Notes under the pieces: generated by a model
Databases searched by the model: none
What the model saw: only the letters and a program-made list of their open reading frames with translations
What the model was told of the DNA's origin: nothing
Assembly (NCBI RefSeq): GCF_900112405.1
Contig: NZ_FOLI01000005.1
Location: 40,742 to 104,741, forward strand
Direction of reading: 5' to 3'
DNA: 64,000 nt
Source: Fructobacillus durionis
GTDB taxonomy: Bacteria; Bacillota; Bacilli; Lactobacillales; Lactobacillaceae
In this document: in pieces, positions 16,473 to 24,990 of the stretch
Position numbering within the stretch: the stretch's first letter is position 1
Layout: each line of letters starts with the position of its first letter
Made by a program: the position numbers and the translations under genes

Positions 16473-17411
16473 TTATTGCATTTTTTGAAGCTGGCTCTGG
16501 TACTTACGAACGATGTCAAAGTTTGAATCCTTTGAGTCCGTTACGCCGTCCCATGAGTAGACGTCGTGCAAGACTTGCTTACCTTCGTCTGTCTTAGCAA
16601 TCTTTTCCATTGCCTTCTTAATCTTTTCTGAATCTGATGAGCTGACACCCTTACGAAGTGAGATGGTGTCGTTTGGAATACCGCTCGTTGTGTAAAGGAT
16701 ACGAGTCTTATCGAAGACGTCTGGTTGATCCTTCTTAACAATGTTACGAGCGTCACCGAAGATAAAGGCGGCGTCTGTATCACCGTTCAATACTGAAAGA
16801 ACACCTTGATCGTGACCCTTCACCTGAACAAGGGTTGAGTCCTTAATGACGTTAACACCCTTCTTGTTTAATTCAACTGCTGGGAAGATGTATCCCGCAT
16901 CTGAAGTAGGCCCTTGAACGGCAATCTTCTTACCCTTCAAGTCCTTGACTGACTTAATGTTTGAATCTTTCTTAACGATAACCATGGCATCATAGTTATC
17001 AACCAACTTATCGGTCTTAGCTCCGGTATTATCATTCTTAATACCGTAACGCGTTGACTGCAAGATAACCTTAGCACCGTATTGCTTGTGTGCCATTACG
17101 TAAGCGTCTGGTGACAAGAAGCCCATGTCGACCTTCTTAGCACCCATCGCTTCAATAACTGAGTTCGTGTCAGTTGACAACGACACGTGAACTGGAATTC
17201 CCAGTTGCTTACTCAACAGCTTCTCAAGTGGCTTCGCCTTGGCTAGCAAGGTGTCCGACTGAGACGAAGGAATGAACTGAACGTTCAACTCCTTCAAATC
17301 CATCTTAGAACTTGACTTCCCTGAATCGGATTTCTTTCCACTAGCCGTGAAAGCAAAGAAACCACCAACAGCGATAATCAACACTGCAATAGCAACAAGA
17401 AGTTTTTTCAT
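16473..17411 (-). CDS. phnD: PhnD-like substrate-binding protein, membrane-anchored
   Basis: 312 residues. N-terminal hydrophobic helix (residues 3-22) with no lipobox cysteine, then a PhnD-family binding fold: ELNVQFIPSSQSDTLLAKAKPLEKLLSKQLG at the start and VDMGFLSPDAYVMAHKQYGA further on. The family binds phosphonates, phosphite or related phosphate compounds. Here the operon is headed by two PurR boxes and ends with an intracellular 5'-nucleotidase, pointing to a phosphorylated purine-related or other nucleotide-like ligand (inference). ATG follows GGGAG with fair spacing. Confidence 0.87.
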   Translation of the reverse strand: MKKLLVAIAVLIIAVGGFFAFTASGKKSDSGKSSSKMDLKELNVQFIPSSQSDTLLAKAKPLEKLLSKQLGIPVHVSLSTDTNSVIEAMGAKKVDMGFLSPDAYVMAHKQYGAKVILQSTRYGIKNDNTGAKTDKLVDNYDAMVIVKKDSNIKSVKDLKGKKIAVQGPTSDAGYIFPAVELNKKGVNVIKDSTLVQVKGHDQGVLSVLNGDTDAAFIFGDARNIVKKDQPDVFDKTRILYTTSGIPNDTISLRKGVSSSDSEKIKKAMEKIAKTDEGKQVLHDVYSWDGVTDSKDSNFDIVRKYQSQLQKMQ

Positions 17412-17508
17412 TTTTCCGTTTTTCTCCCAATAAGCAGATAATTAACAAAATAATTCGCCTTTTGACGACTTTGGTTAATCAAGAATACTCTTCATTCGTT
17501 ACGAGTTA

Positions 17509-17537
17509 AGTATCTCTCATTTTCAATCGTCCTTCAA
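17509..17537 (-). promoter_or_regulatory. Promoter of the phn-type operon
   Basis: On the minus strand TTGAAG (17532-17537) and GATACT (17509-17514) with 17 bp between. Start would be near 17502, leaving a leader of about 90 bases. The suboptimal hexamers fit a promoter that needs an activator. Confidence 0.6.
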
Positions 17538-17563
17538 CATTAATTTTAAACTTTATTTAATCT

Positions 17564-17620
17564 GCAGCCGAACATTAAATGAAATTTATATAATTTCAAC
17601 CAAAAAGCCGAACATTTAGT
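17564..17620. promoter_or_regulatory. Tandem PurR boxes
   Basis: Two direct copies of CAGCCGAACATTAAAT and AAGCCGAACATTTAGT, CCGAAC cores at 17568-17573 and 17608-17613, exactly 40 bp apart (about four helical turns). Both match the PurBox consensus AWWWCCGAACWWT apart from the 5' flank. The nearer core is 54 bp upstream of the -10. PurR activates from this general distance in Lactococcus. Same geometry recurs at nupC. Confidence 0.78.
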
Positions 17621-17623
17621 CAA

Positions 17624-17653
17624 TAAAAAAGCACCACCTTCACGGCAGTGCTC
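17624..17653 (-). terminator. Terminator of the gene at 17660
   Basis: On the minus strand GCACTGCC/GGTGGTGC with mismatches, followed by TTTTTT. Confidence 0.7.
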
Positions 17654-17659
17654 CACTTT

Positions 17660-18316
17660 TTAATCTTTTTTCTTCAATGGGACCCCATAATGGGAGAGCA
17701 AGGTCTGCAAATAGTCGACTGGGCTCTGACCCAGCAGATCGTTTGACTGCTTTGACAAGGTCACATTGGCAAAGTCATTGTCGGCCATCCCCTTAAAATG
17801 GATGGCATAAGTTTTACTATAATCCGATTCAAACTGTGTAAAGTACTTCTGGATATCTGAAAAGTTTGCTTCGAGGTAATCGTCTGTGTCATCGTCCCCT
17901 AGCACAACCAGAACCTTTTGACGGGCCTGGTCTACCCAAAAGCCATCGCCCAAGTTCAGCGCCTGGTTCTGTTTAAACTGCTCTTCAACCGTATTCAATG
18001 TTGCCTTAAAAGGATGAATGGGCTTCTTTTGCCTAGTCATACTTGGTTGATCATCATGGACAGTCTTAGGACCCTCCGCACTTCTTGAAAAGTGCTGGCC
18101 CTGCTGTTCGGACTTATCAGAACGTTGTTTCTTTACAAAATAGGAGATTCCCCAGAGTACAGCGATAATCAAGAGAATTGGCAGTAAGTGGGTAAAAATA
18201 AACATCACCCCTAGTATGAGCAATAGAACAATTAAAATTGCCGGCATCCAGGTTAGGAAGACAAAGCAAAGATAAAGAAGGAAAATAAATAAAATTAGGA
18301 ATGAAAAGAGAATCAT
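17660..18316 (-). CDS. Membrane-anchored protein of unknown function
   Basis: 218 residues. Two closely spaced hydrophobic segments (residues 1-30 and 33-60, very Leu/Ile rich), a charged Gln/Ser/Lys linker (65-105), and a soluble C-terminal domain from about residue 108. That domain includes LGDGFWVDQARQKVLVVLGDDDTDDYLEANFSD, suggesting a mixed alpha/beta fold facing the cytoplasm. I recognise no family or catalytic motif. It has its own terminator and lies between the phn operon and ssrA. Confidence 0.7.
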   Translation of the reverse strand: MILFSFLILFIFLLYLCFVFLTWMPAILIVLLLILGVMFIFTHLLPILLIIAVLWGISYFVKKQRSDKSEQQGQHFSRSAEGPKTVHDDQPSMTRQKKPIHPFKATLNTVEEQFKQNQALNLGDGFWVDQARQKVLVVLGDDDTDDYLEANFSDIQKYFTQFESDYSKTYAIHFKGMADNDFANVTLSKQSNDLLGQSPVDYLQTLLSHYGVPLKKKD

Positions 18317-18393
18317 CTAGTACGTCCTTTCTTCTGTTGAAAGTATTTTAGCACTCTTGACTGTTAAGTGCTAGCTATTTCTAAAATTATCAT

Positions 18394-18433
18394 AAAAAAA
18401 GACTTAACAAGCATAATCTTGTTAAGTCTTTTT
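18394..18433 (-). terminator. Terminator of ssrA
   Basis: Stem AAGACTTAACAAG/CTTGTTAAGTCTT, T-rich on the minus strand, directly 3' of the tmRNA. Confidence 0.9.
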
Positions 18434-18439
18434 ATTTTA

Positions 18440-18795
18440 TGGATCTGAGGGGAGTCGAACCCCTGTCCAAACCGCCCGCCACGCCAGCGTCTACATTCAT
18501 AGGGCAATCATTGTTACCGCAACCAAAGCAGCCATTGTCCAGAACTTGACTTTGGCTGGGATCGAATTGGTTTTAAAGGGCAAGGCGCCGACATCGTCTT
18601 ACACTCGAGCTAACCATCTATAAGAGCAAAATCCACCATGTTAGCCTAACGGATATGCTCACGTGTCACTGGTTTTTAGGCAGCGACAGCGTAAGAGTTA
18701 TTGTTTTTTGCAGTTAAATAGTCTGCCTGCTTTACGCCCAGACGGCGGAATGCAGCTAGCGCTCGAAACAGCCTGTCGAATTCCGGGACAGACCC
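18440..18795 (-). ncRNA. ssrA: tmRNA (SsrA)
   Basis: The tRNA-like ends pair: 5' GGGTCTG with 3' CAGATCC plus discriminator A; the T-arm GGGGTTCGACTCCCC is at the 3' end and GGAATTCGACAGG near the 5' end. CCA is not encoded. The tag frame runs from the resume codon GCA at 18709-18711 to TAA at 18676-18678 and encodes AKNNNSYAVAA. About 356 nt, the usual size. It rescues stalled ribosomes and tags the nascent chains for proteolysis. Confidence 0.97.
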
Positions 18796-18798
18796 AAA

Positions 18799-18832
18799 TA
18801 AAAAAGCACTAAGGATAAAAATCCTTAGTGCT
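18799..18832 (-). terminator. Terminator of the fab/acc operon
   Basis: Minus strand AGCACTAAGGAT-TTTT-ATCCTTAGTGCT followed by TTTTTATTT. It ends the long fatty-acid operon 42 bp after accA. Confidence 0.9.
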
Positions 18833-18841
18833 ATTATACCA
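18833..18841 (-). promoter_or_regulatory. Extended -10 promoter of ssrA, abutting the terminator
   Basis: Minus strand TGGTATAAT, a perfect extended -10, touches the upstream arm of the terminator hairpin. The start would be near 18826, inside that arm, so ssrA transcripts carry only the shorter inner part of the hairpin. No good -35 is present. Confidence 0.55.
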
Positions 18842-18873
18842 TCTTCCTTCTCTCAAGAAAGCCCTTCTATTGT

Positions 18874-19671
18874 TTAGAAAGCGCGGTATCGTGCACGACG
18901 TGCAGCAACGATTTCTTCACCGGACATCTCTTGCATCTGCTTGAACTCTTCATCAAGCTTATCCTGCATGCCTTCAAAAATCTTAGCATGGTGGCGACCC
19001 TCAGGGATAATTTGGTCAATGACATGCTTCTCTAACAAGTCACTGGGCGTAATTCCCATAATGGCAGCCGCTTCATCAGAACGCTTGGCGTCCTTCCAAA
19101 GGATGGAAGCGAAACCTTCTGGTGAAAGGATTGAGTACGTTGCGTTTTCAAACATCCAGATTTGGTCAGCTGTGGCAAGGGCCAAGGCTCCACCAGAACC
19201 ACCTTCTCCGTAAATGATGGCAATCATTGGCACCGTCAACTTCATTGATTCCAGGATGGAATTCGCAATGGCCTCTCCCTGTCCTTGTGCTTCAGCATCC
19301 TTACCCGGGAAGGCCCCAGGTGTGTTGATCAATGTGATGATTGGACGGTTGAACTTCGCAGCCTGCTTCATCAAACGTTGGGCCTTTCGGTAACCCCAAG
19401 GTTCTGGTGAACCGTTACGCTTTGAGATTTTATCCTGGATGTCCGTTCCCTTATCGATGGCGATAATTGTTACGGGACGGCCCTTTAAACGGCCAATTCC
19501 ACCGATAACCGATGAATCATCAGATGATAAACGGTCACCGTGTAATTCAACAAAGTCAGTGACCAAACCGTTGATGAGTTCCCGAGCCATAAAACGGTCT
19601 TCGCGAGACTTTTTCACGATGTCAGCTGGATTAACATCCTTTTGGAACATCGTCTTAATAAAATCAAACAT
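18874..19671 (-). CDS. accA: Acetyl-CoA carboxylase carboxyltransferase subunit alpha
   Basis: 265 residues, crotonase-like carboxyltransferase. INTPGAFPGKDAEAQGQGEAIA and the oxyanion region IIYGEGGSGGALAL are typical AccA features. With AccD it transfers CO2 from carboxybiotin to acetyl-CoA to give malonyl-CoA. The ATG at 19671 overlaps the end of accD by 8 bp, with GGAGG inside the accD coding end, so the two subunits are translationally coupled. Last gene of the fatty-acid operon. AccA here is shorter than the about 315-residue enterobacterial form, usual for lactobacilli. Confidence 0.95.
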   Translation of the reverse strand: MFDFIKTMFQKDVNPADIVKKSREDRFMARELINGLVTDFVELHGDRLSSDDSSVIGGIGRLKGRPVTIIAIDKGTDIQDKISKRNGSPEPWGYRKAQRLMKQAAKFNRPIITLINTPGAFPGKDAEAQGQGEAIANSILESMKLTVPMIAIIYGEGGSGGALALATADQIWMFENATYSILSPEGFASILWKDAKRSDEAAAIMGITPSDLLEKHVIDQIIPEGRHHAKIFEGMQDKLDEEFKQMQEMSGEEIVAARRARYRAF

Positions 19672-20515
19672 CGGCTACCTCCTGCTTATGCATTGAAACG
19701 ATTTTTCCAATCATTTCCGCCATATCTTGACGAGGTACAATCTGATCCACGAAACCGTTCTTCAAGAGCGTTTCAGCACGTTGAAAGTCCTTTGGTAGTT
19801 TTTCATGAATGGTTGATTCAATGACTCGAGCACCAGCAAAACCAACTAGAGCGTGTGGTTCTGCTAGGGTCACATCCCCTTGCATGGCGAAGGAGGCGGT
19901 CACACCACCGGTTGTTGGATCGGTCAAGACCACCAAGTAAAGCAAGCCGGCTTCTTGGTGGGTAGCAACTGCGCCAGAAATCTTAGCCATCTGCATCAAG
20001 GAATTAATACCTTCTTGCATACGGGCTCCACCTGAAGCGGTGAACATAACAACAGGCAATTGATTGGCCGTTGCATGCTCAAAAAGGCGGGTAATCTTTT
20101 CACCAGTCTTTGAACCGAGTGAACCCATCATGAAGTAAGAGTCCATGATACCAAGGTCAACTGCTTCACCAGCAATCTTACCTGAACCAGTCAAAACGGA
20201 TTCGTTCATGTTCGTCTGCTTCTTAGCGCGGTCCAACTTTCCTTGATAACCTGGAAAGTCCGTTTGGTCAATCGTTAGGTCCGCATCGAACTCAACAAAG
20301 TCCGTTGCGAAAAGTTCAAGACGTTCGCGAGCTTGCAAACGGAACCCGTAATTACATTCTGGGCAGACACGGTAGTCCCCGAGCTGCTTGTTATAAATCT
20401 GAGTGCCACAGTATGGGCAGGCCAAGAAAAGGCCATCAGGAATTCGATCACGAACGGCGTCCGTAACCTTGATTTTAGTGTTATCGACTTTATTGTCAGA
20501 TGAAAACAATTCCAT
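19664..20515 (-). CDS. accD: Acetyl-CoA carboxylase carboxyltransferase subunit beta
   Basis: 283 residues from the ATG at 20513-20515 (MELFSSDNK). The four-Cys zinc ribbon is intact (CPYCGTQ...CPEC, about residues 26-50) and the carboxyltransferase core has FTASGGARMQEG and TDPTTGGVTASFA. I chose this start over an upstream ATG at 20605, which would add 30 unrelated residues overlapping accC. A small hairpin (20522-20534) lies between the GAGGAG ribosome site and this ATG and shortens the effective spacing to about six bases. Forms the carboxyltransferase with AccA. Confidence 0.93.
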   Translation of the reverse strand: MELFSSDNKVDNTKIKVTDAVRDRIPDGLFLACPYCGTQIYNKQLGDYRVCPECNYGFRLQARERLELFATDFVEFDADLTIDQTDFPGYQGKLDRAKKQTNMNESVLTGSGKIAGEAVDLGIMDSYFMMGSLGSKTGEKITRLFEHATANQLPVVMFTASGGARMQEGINSLMQMAKISGAVATHQEAGLLYLVVLTDPTTGGVTASFAMQGDVTLAEPHALVGFAGARVIESTIHEKLPKDFQRAETLLKNGFVDQIVPRQDMAEMIGKIVSMHKQEVADV

Positions 20516-20574
20516 ATTGTCTGGGCTAAGCCCACTCCTCTCTCGATGGGTAGTTAAACTACCGTTGAAAAGAT

Positions 20575-21951
20575 TTACTGTTCTTCTGCCAATGAGGATT
20601 CCCATTCAGGCAAGAACTTGTTTTCCAGGTACTTCGTTGTGAACTTGTCTTGAAGGACACCTTCGTCCTTCAACAAGGCCTTTTGGAAGTTCTTAGAAGT
20701 TGCGACACCGGAAACGGAGGTTTCATCGATGATACGAGCCAATTTCGCAATTGCTTCTTCACGAGTATCATCGTGTGCAATCAACTTGGCAATCATTGAA
20801 TCGTAGAATGGTTGAATCATGTCACCATTGTAGAGGGCAGAATCGATTCGAACCCCAGGACCACCAGTTGGCAAGAAGACAAAGTCAACTCGTCCAGCAG
20901 AAGGAGCGAAGTTTGCTTCAGGCTTTTCAGCCGTCAAACGCATTTCAACAGCATGACCTTGAATCTTCACGTCTTCTTGCTTCAAAGGTAGCTCTTCTCC
21001 GGCTGCGACAAGGACCTGCAAGCGAACTAAGTCCAGTCCAGTAACCATTTCGGTCACGGGGTGCTCAACTTGGATACGAGTGTTCATTTCCATGAAGAAG
21101 AAGTTTCCTTCTTGATCCTGCAAGAACTCAATCGTACCAGTGTTTTCGTAATCAATGGCATTCACGGCCTTGGTTACGACATCAACCATGTCAGCACGCA
21201 TGTCAGGTGTCATTGAAACTGCGGGTGATTCTTCCATCACCTTCTGGTTACGACGCTGCAAAGAACAGTTACGTTCTGGGAAACAAACGACGTTACCAAA
21301 TTGGTCACGGATAACCTGCATCTCAATGTGGCGGCAATCAAGCATTACCTTTTCGATGTACATATGGTCATCACCATAGTTCATCTTGGCTTCGGCTTGG
21401 GCGTTCGTAAAGTTTTCCTGCATTTCTTCATCATGATAGATGAAACGCATTCCCTTACCACCACCACCGGCAGCAGCCTTCAACAAAACTGGGTAGCCAA
21501 TCTCGTGGGCCACTTCAAGGGCTTCGTCAACGTTGTGAATGTAACCCAGGGAACCCGGAATAACCGGTACGTCAGCCTGGCGCATTTCGTTACGAGCGTG
21601 CTCCTTGTTTCCCATCAAATCAATGGTTTCTGGACGAGGACCAATCCATTTAATCCCAACATCGCCAACCATTTCGGCGAAGAGATCGTTTTCCGAAAGA
21701 AAACCATAACCAGGGTGAATGGCTTCAGAACCAGTCAAAACAGCAGCTGAAATCACATTCTTCATGTTGATGTATGAATCAACAGGCTTAGGGCCACCCA
21801 CACAAATTGCTTCATCGGCAATTTGCACGTGTAGCGAATTCTTATCCGCCGTTGAGTAGATGGCCACCGTTTTGATACCCATTTCCTTCAAGGTACGGAT
21901 AACTCGCACCGCGACTTCACCACGGTTTGCTACCAATACTTTTTTGAACAT
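20575..21951 (-). CDS. accC: Biotin carboxylase
   Basis: 458 residues from the ATG at 21949-21951 (GGAG six bases upstream, just after the fabZ stop). ATP-grasp enzyme: VLVANRGEVAVRVIR at the N-terminus, the glycine-rich KAAAGGGGKGMRF, the EKVMLDCRHIEMQV region, FMEMNTRIQVEHPVTEM with the catalytic residues. It carboxylates the biotin on AccB using bicarbonate and ATP. Member of the fab/acc operon. Confidence 0.95.
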   Translation of the reverse strand: MFKKVLVANRGEVAVRVIRTLKEMGIKTVAIYSTADKNSLHVQIADEAICVGGPKPVDSYINMKNVISAAVLTGSEAIHPGYGFLSENDLFAEMVGDVGIKWIGPRPETIDLMGNKEHARNEMRQADVPVIPGSLGYIHNVDEALEVAHEIGYPVLLKAAAGGGGKGMRFIYHDEEMQENFTNAQAEAKMNYGDDHMYIEKVMLDCRHIEMQVIRDQFGNVVCFPERNCSLQRRNQKVMEESPAVSMTPDMRADMVDVVTKAVNAIDYENTGTIEFLQDQEGNFFFMEMNTRIQVEHPVTEMVTGLDLVRLQVLVAAGEELPLKQEDVKIQGHAVEMRLTAEKPEANFAPSAGRVDFVFLPTGGPGVRIDSALYNGDMIQPFYDSMIAKLIAHDDTREEAIAKLARIIDETSVSGVATSKNFQKALLKDEGVLQDKFTTKYLENKFLPEWESSLAEEQ

Positions 21952-21952
21952 T

Positions 21953-22384
21953 TTATTCTCCAATAATAAAGGTCAGTTCGGCCGTTGTTGCCTTCTTTCC
22001 GTCAACCCAGGCGATTCCCTTTCCGGAACCGACAGGGCCACGCAAACGATCCAAAGTTACTTCGAGACGAACTTGGTCACCAGGACGAACCATCTTACGG
22101 TAACGGGCCTTCTTAATGCCACCAAAGTAAGCAGTCTTACCCTTAAATTCTGGCATTGAGAGAAGAGCAACGGCACCAGCTTGTGCCAAGGCTTCAACAG
22201 TCAAAGCACCTGGGAAAGTTGGGTTGCCTGGGAAATGTCCTTGGAAGATTTCTTCGTTAATTGAAATGTTCTTGATAGCAACACATTTTTCACCAGGAAC
22301 GAGTTCTTCAACCGTGTCCAACATGAGCATTGGGTAACGGTGTGGAAGGATTTCTTGAATTTCTTGTGCGTTCATTAAAGACAT
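21953..22384 (-). CDS. fabZ: 3-hydroxyacyl-ACP dehydratase FabZ
   Basis: 143 residues from the ATG at 22382-22384, which follows AAAAGGAG; an upstream start adds a basic stretch without support. Hot-dog fold with catalytic His in GHFPGNPTFPG (near residue 50) and Glu in VEALAQAG. It removes water from 3-hydroxyacyl-ACP to give trans-2-enoyl-ACP. Its position between accB and accC is standard in Lactobacillales fab operons. The second FabZ-like gene at 28773 is probably the one with a specialised role. Confidence 0.93.
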   Translation of the reverse strand: MSLMNAQEIQEILPHRYPMLMLDTVEELVPGEKCVAIKNISINEEIFQGHFPGNPTFPGALTVEALAQAGAVALLSMPEFKGKTAYFGGIKKARYRKMVRPGDQVRLEVTLDRLRGPVGSGKGIAWVDGKKATTAELTFIIGE

Positions 22385-22473
22385 GTTTCTTCTCCTTTTA
22401 TGCCTATGTATGCCAAGCAAACGGTTGAAAGTTTACTTGGCCTAAGGCCAACTTGAGCAAGTAATGCAGATTA

Positions 22474-22956
22474 TTAGTCCGTTGTTACTCGGTAAAGTGG
22501 CTTGTCGTAATCAACGACTTCTTCGTTTTCAACTAGGATTTCAGCAATCGTACCTGAAACATCAGACTTAATTTCGGTCATCAACTTCATCGCTTCAATG
22601 ATGGCAACCGTTTCGCCCTTTTCGACGTGGTCTCCAACAGACTTGAAGTCCGGTTCCTCTGGTTTTGGCTTCAAGTAAACTGTACCAACCATTGGTGCCT
22701 TGATTTCCTTACCAGCTGTAGGTGCAGCAGGTGCTGGAGCGGCTACTTCTGATACGGCAGCAGGACTCGCTTCGTTTGAAACAGGGGCGCTGGCTACTGC
22801 TACGGGAGCAGCGGCCGCAGCTGGAGCAGCTGGAGCAACCTGTTCATTCTTTGAAAGGTGAAGTGAAAAGTCACCATCTTGAATGGCGATATCGCGGAGC
22901 GATGACTTTTCAAGATCAGACATCAACTCACGAATTTCATTAACGTTTAAATTCAT
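22474..22956 (-). CDS. accB: Biotin carboxyl carrier protein of acetyl-CoA carboxylase
   Basis: 160 residues. N-terminal helix region, an Ala/Pro/Val-rich flexible linker (about residues 40-85), then the biotinyl domain from KEIKAPMVGTVYLKPKPEEP with the biotin lysine in EAMKLM. AccB carries CO2 between biotin carboxylase and the carboxyltransferase. The ATG is preceded by AAGGGG and lies 14 bp after fabF. The 89-bp gap to fabZ holds no clear promoter. Confidence 0.95.
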   Translation of the reverse strand: MNLNVNEIRELMSDLEKSSLRDIAIQDGDFSLHLSKNEQVAPAAPAAAAAPVAVASAPVSNEASPAAVSEVAAPAPAAPTAGKEIKAPMVGTVYLKPKPEEPDFKSVGDHVEKGETVAIIEAMKLMTEIKSDVSGTIAEILVENEEVVDYDKPLYRVTTD

Positions 22957-22970
22957 TTGGAGTGTTCCCC

Positions 22971-24221
22971 TTAAAACTTCTTGAAGATGATAGCAGCGTT
23001 GTGGCCACCAAATCCGTAGTTAGCCGACATCACGTATTCTGGCGCTTGGTCCTGGTTTGACTTGTTAACCAAGTTGACCTTCTTCGTGTGTTCATCTGCT
23101 TCATCAAAGCCGACGTTTTCAGGCAAGATACCACGGTCAATGGCACCAACTGAAACAACGGCTTCAACAGCACCGGCAGCACCAAGCAAGTGACCAGTCA
23201 TTCCCTTTGTTGATGAGACAGGAACTGAGTTTTCACCGAAGACAGCAGCAATGGCTTCCGCTTCTCCTGAATCGTTGGCACCAGTGGCAGTACCGTGGGC
23301 GTTGATGTATGAAATATCTTCTGGCTTGATGTTAGCGTCTTCAATGGCTTCCTTGAATGCGCGGATAACACCTTCACCATCAGGAGCTGGTGATGTCATG
23401 TGGTAGGCATCGGCAGTCGTACCATAACCAACAACTTCGGCCAAAACCTTAGCACCACGTGCTTCGGCGTGTTCCAAAGATTCAAGAACCAAAACACCAG
23501 AGCCTTCACCAAGAACGAAACCATGACGGTTCTTATCGAATGGCTTTGAGGCTTCCTTTGGATCCTTTTCAGTTGACAAAGCAGTTAAGGCAGCGAAACC
23601 AGCAATTCCGATTTCGTTAACAGCGGCTTCGGCTCCACCAGTCAAGACAACGTCTTCCTTACCTGATTGAATGCGCCAGAAGGCTTCTCCGATGGCGTTT
23701 GTGGCAGAAGCACAGGCCGTAACGATGGTCATGTTGCTTCCCTTAGCACCAAAACGCAATGAAACGTTACCAGAAACCATGTTAGGAATTGCTTCAGGAA
23801 CGAACAATGGTGACACACGTTGTGGCCCCTTGTCGTGCATCTTGATAATCTGTTCTTGCATGGTTGTCAAACCACCAATTCCGTTTCCCAAAATAACACC
23901 GAAACGGTTTGGGTTTTCCACCTTTGACTGTTCTTCAGAATCTTCATCTGGCAAAAGTCCAGCTTGTTCCATCGCCTGAGTTGAGGCATCGATGGCATAC
24001 TGTGAGAACAAATCCAACTTACGGGCAGCACGCTTTCCAACGCGTGTTGTGGCATCAAAGCCATCCACTTGACCGGCAACTGCAATACCAGTTTCTGTTG
24101 GGTCAAACTTTGTAATTGGCTTAATACCACTTTGACCAGCAAAGATGGCGTCCAAGAAAGCCTTTGTATCATTTCCATTAGGAGCAATTGCACCCATTCC
24201 AGTAACTACAACTCGTGTCAT
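22971..24221 (-). CDS. fabF: 3-oxoacyl-ACP synthase II
   Basis: 416 residues from the ATG at 24219-24221 (AAAGGAAAC upstream); an earlier in-frame start adds five residues without support. The Cys-His-His triad is visible: VTACASATNAIGEA, NAHGTATGAND and GMTGHLLGAAG. It extends acyl-ACP with malonyl-ACP and, in this family, controls elongation of unsaturated chains. In the fab operon between fabG and accB. Confidence 0.95.
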   Translation of the reverse strand: MTRVVVTGMGAIAPNGNDTKAFLDAIFAGQSGIKPITKFDPTETGIAVAGQVDGFDATTRVGKRAARKLDLFSQYAIDASTQAMEQAGLLPDEDSEEQSKVENPNRFGVILGNGIGGLTTMQEQIIKMHDKGPQRVSPLFVPEAIPNMVSGNVSLRFGAKGSNMTIVTACASATNAIGEAFWRIQSGKEDVVLTGGAEAAVNEIGIAGFAALTALSTEKDPKEASKPFDKNRHGFVLGEGSGVLVLESLEHAEARGAKVLAEVVGYGTTADAYHMTSPAPDGEGVIRAFKEAIEDANIKPEDISYINAHGTATGANDSGEAEAIAAVFGENSVPVSSTKGMTGHLLGAAGAVEAVVSVGAIDRGILPENVGFDEADEHTKKVNLVNKSNQDQAPEYVMSANYGFGGHNAAIIFKKF

Positions 24222-24259
24222 TATGTTTCCTTTCAACTTCTTGTTTAAAGAATCGTTAA

Positions 24260-24988
24260 TTAGATGTAAAGACCACCGTCAACCGTAATCGTTTGACCAG
24301 TGATGTAATCGTTACCTGCTAAGAACAAGGCAACGTCCGCAACGTCATCCACCGTTCCAAAACGTGACAATGGGATTTCGTTTAAGATAGCTTCCTTCGC
24401 CTTGTCAGACAATGCGTCCGTCATGTCTGAAACGATCATTCCAGGCGCAATCGCGTTCACGCGAATGTTACGACGGGCCCCTTCCTTAGCAAGGGACTTC
24501 GTCAAACCAATCACACCAGCCTTTGAAGCGGCATAGTTCGCCTGACCCATGTTTCCCATCAAACCGACAACGGAAGCCATGTTGATGATGACACCGTGCT
24601 TTTGACGAATCATCTTTTTAAAGACCGGCTGCGTAACGTTAAAAGTACCAGTCAAGTTTGTGTTCACAACGGCAGCGAAGTCTTCCAACTTCATTCCCAT
24701 TGCCAACTGGTCCTTTGTGATACCGGCGTTGTTCACCAAGATATCAATCCCGTCGAAGTCTTCTTCCTTGTACAAAGCCTTCAAGGCAGCTTCAGCAGCT
24801 TCCCCATCAGCGATGTCAAATTGCAAAGTACGAGGTGTCTTTGAGAAAGAGTTAATCACTTCTTCCTTCAAAGGTGAACGGCCGTGCAAAATAATGTTTG
24901 CGCCAGCCTTATCAAAGGCGTGAGCAACAGCTAAACCAATTCCTCGTGAAGAACCGGTAACCAAAACAGTTTGATTAGTAAAATCCAT
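24260..24988 (-). CDS. fabG: 3-oxoacyl-ACP reductase
   Basis: 242 residues, short-chain dehydrogenase. NADPH site TGSSRGIG, NNAG, and the active-site Ser/Tyr/Lys with YAASKAG. Starts 2 bp after fabD, whose end carries the GGGAGAAG ribosome site. Reduces 3-oxoacyl-ACP in each elongation round. Confidence 0.95.
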   Translation of the reverse strand: MDFTNQTVLVTGSSRGIGLAVAHAFDKAGANIILHGRSPLKEEVINSFSKTPRTLQFDIADGEAAEAALKALYKEEDFDGIDILVNNAGITKDQLAMGMKLEDFAAVVNTNLTGTFNVTQPVFKKMIRQKHGVIINMASVVGLMGNMGQANYAASKAGVIGLTKSLAKEGARRNIRVNAIAPGMIVSDMTDALSDKAKEAILNEIPLSRFGTVDDVADVALFLAGNDYITGQTITVDGGLYI

Positions 24989-24990
24989 TT

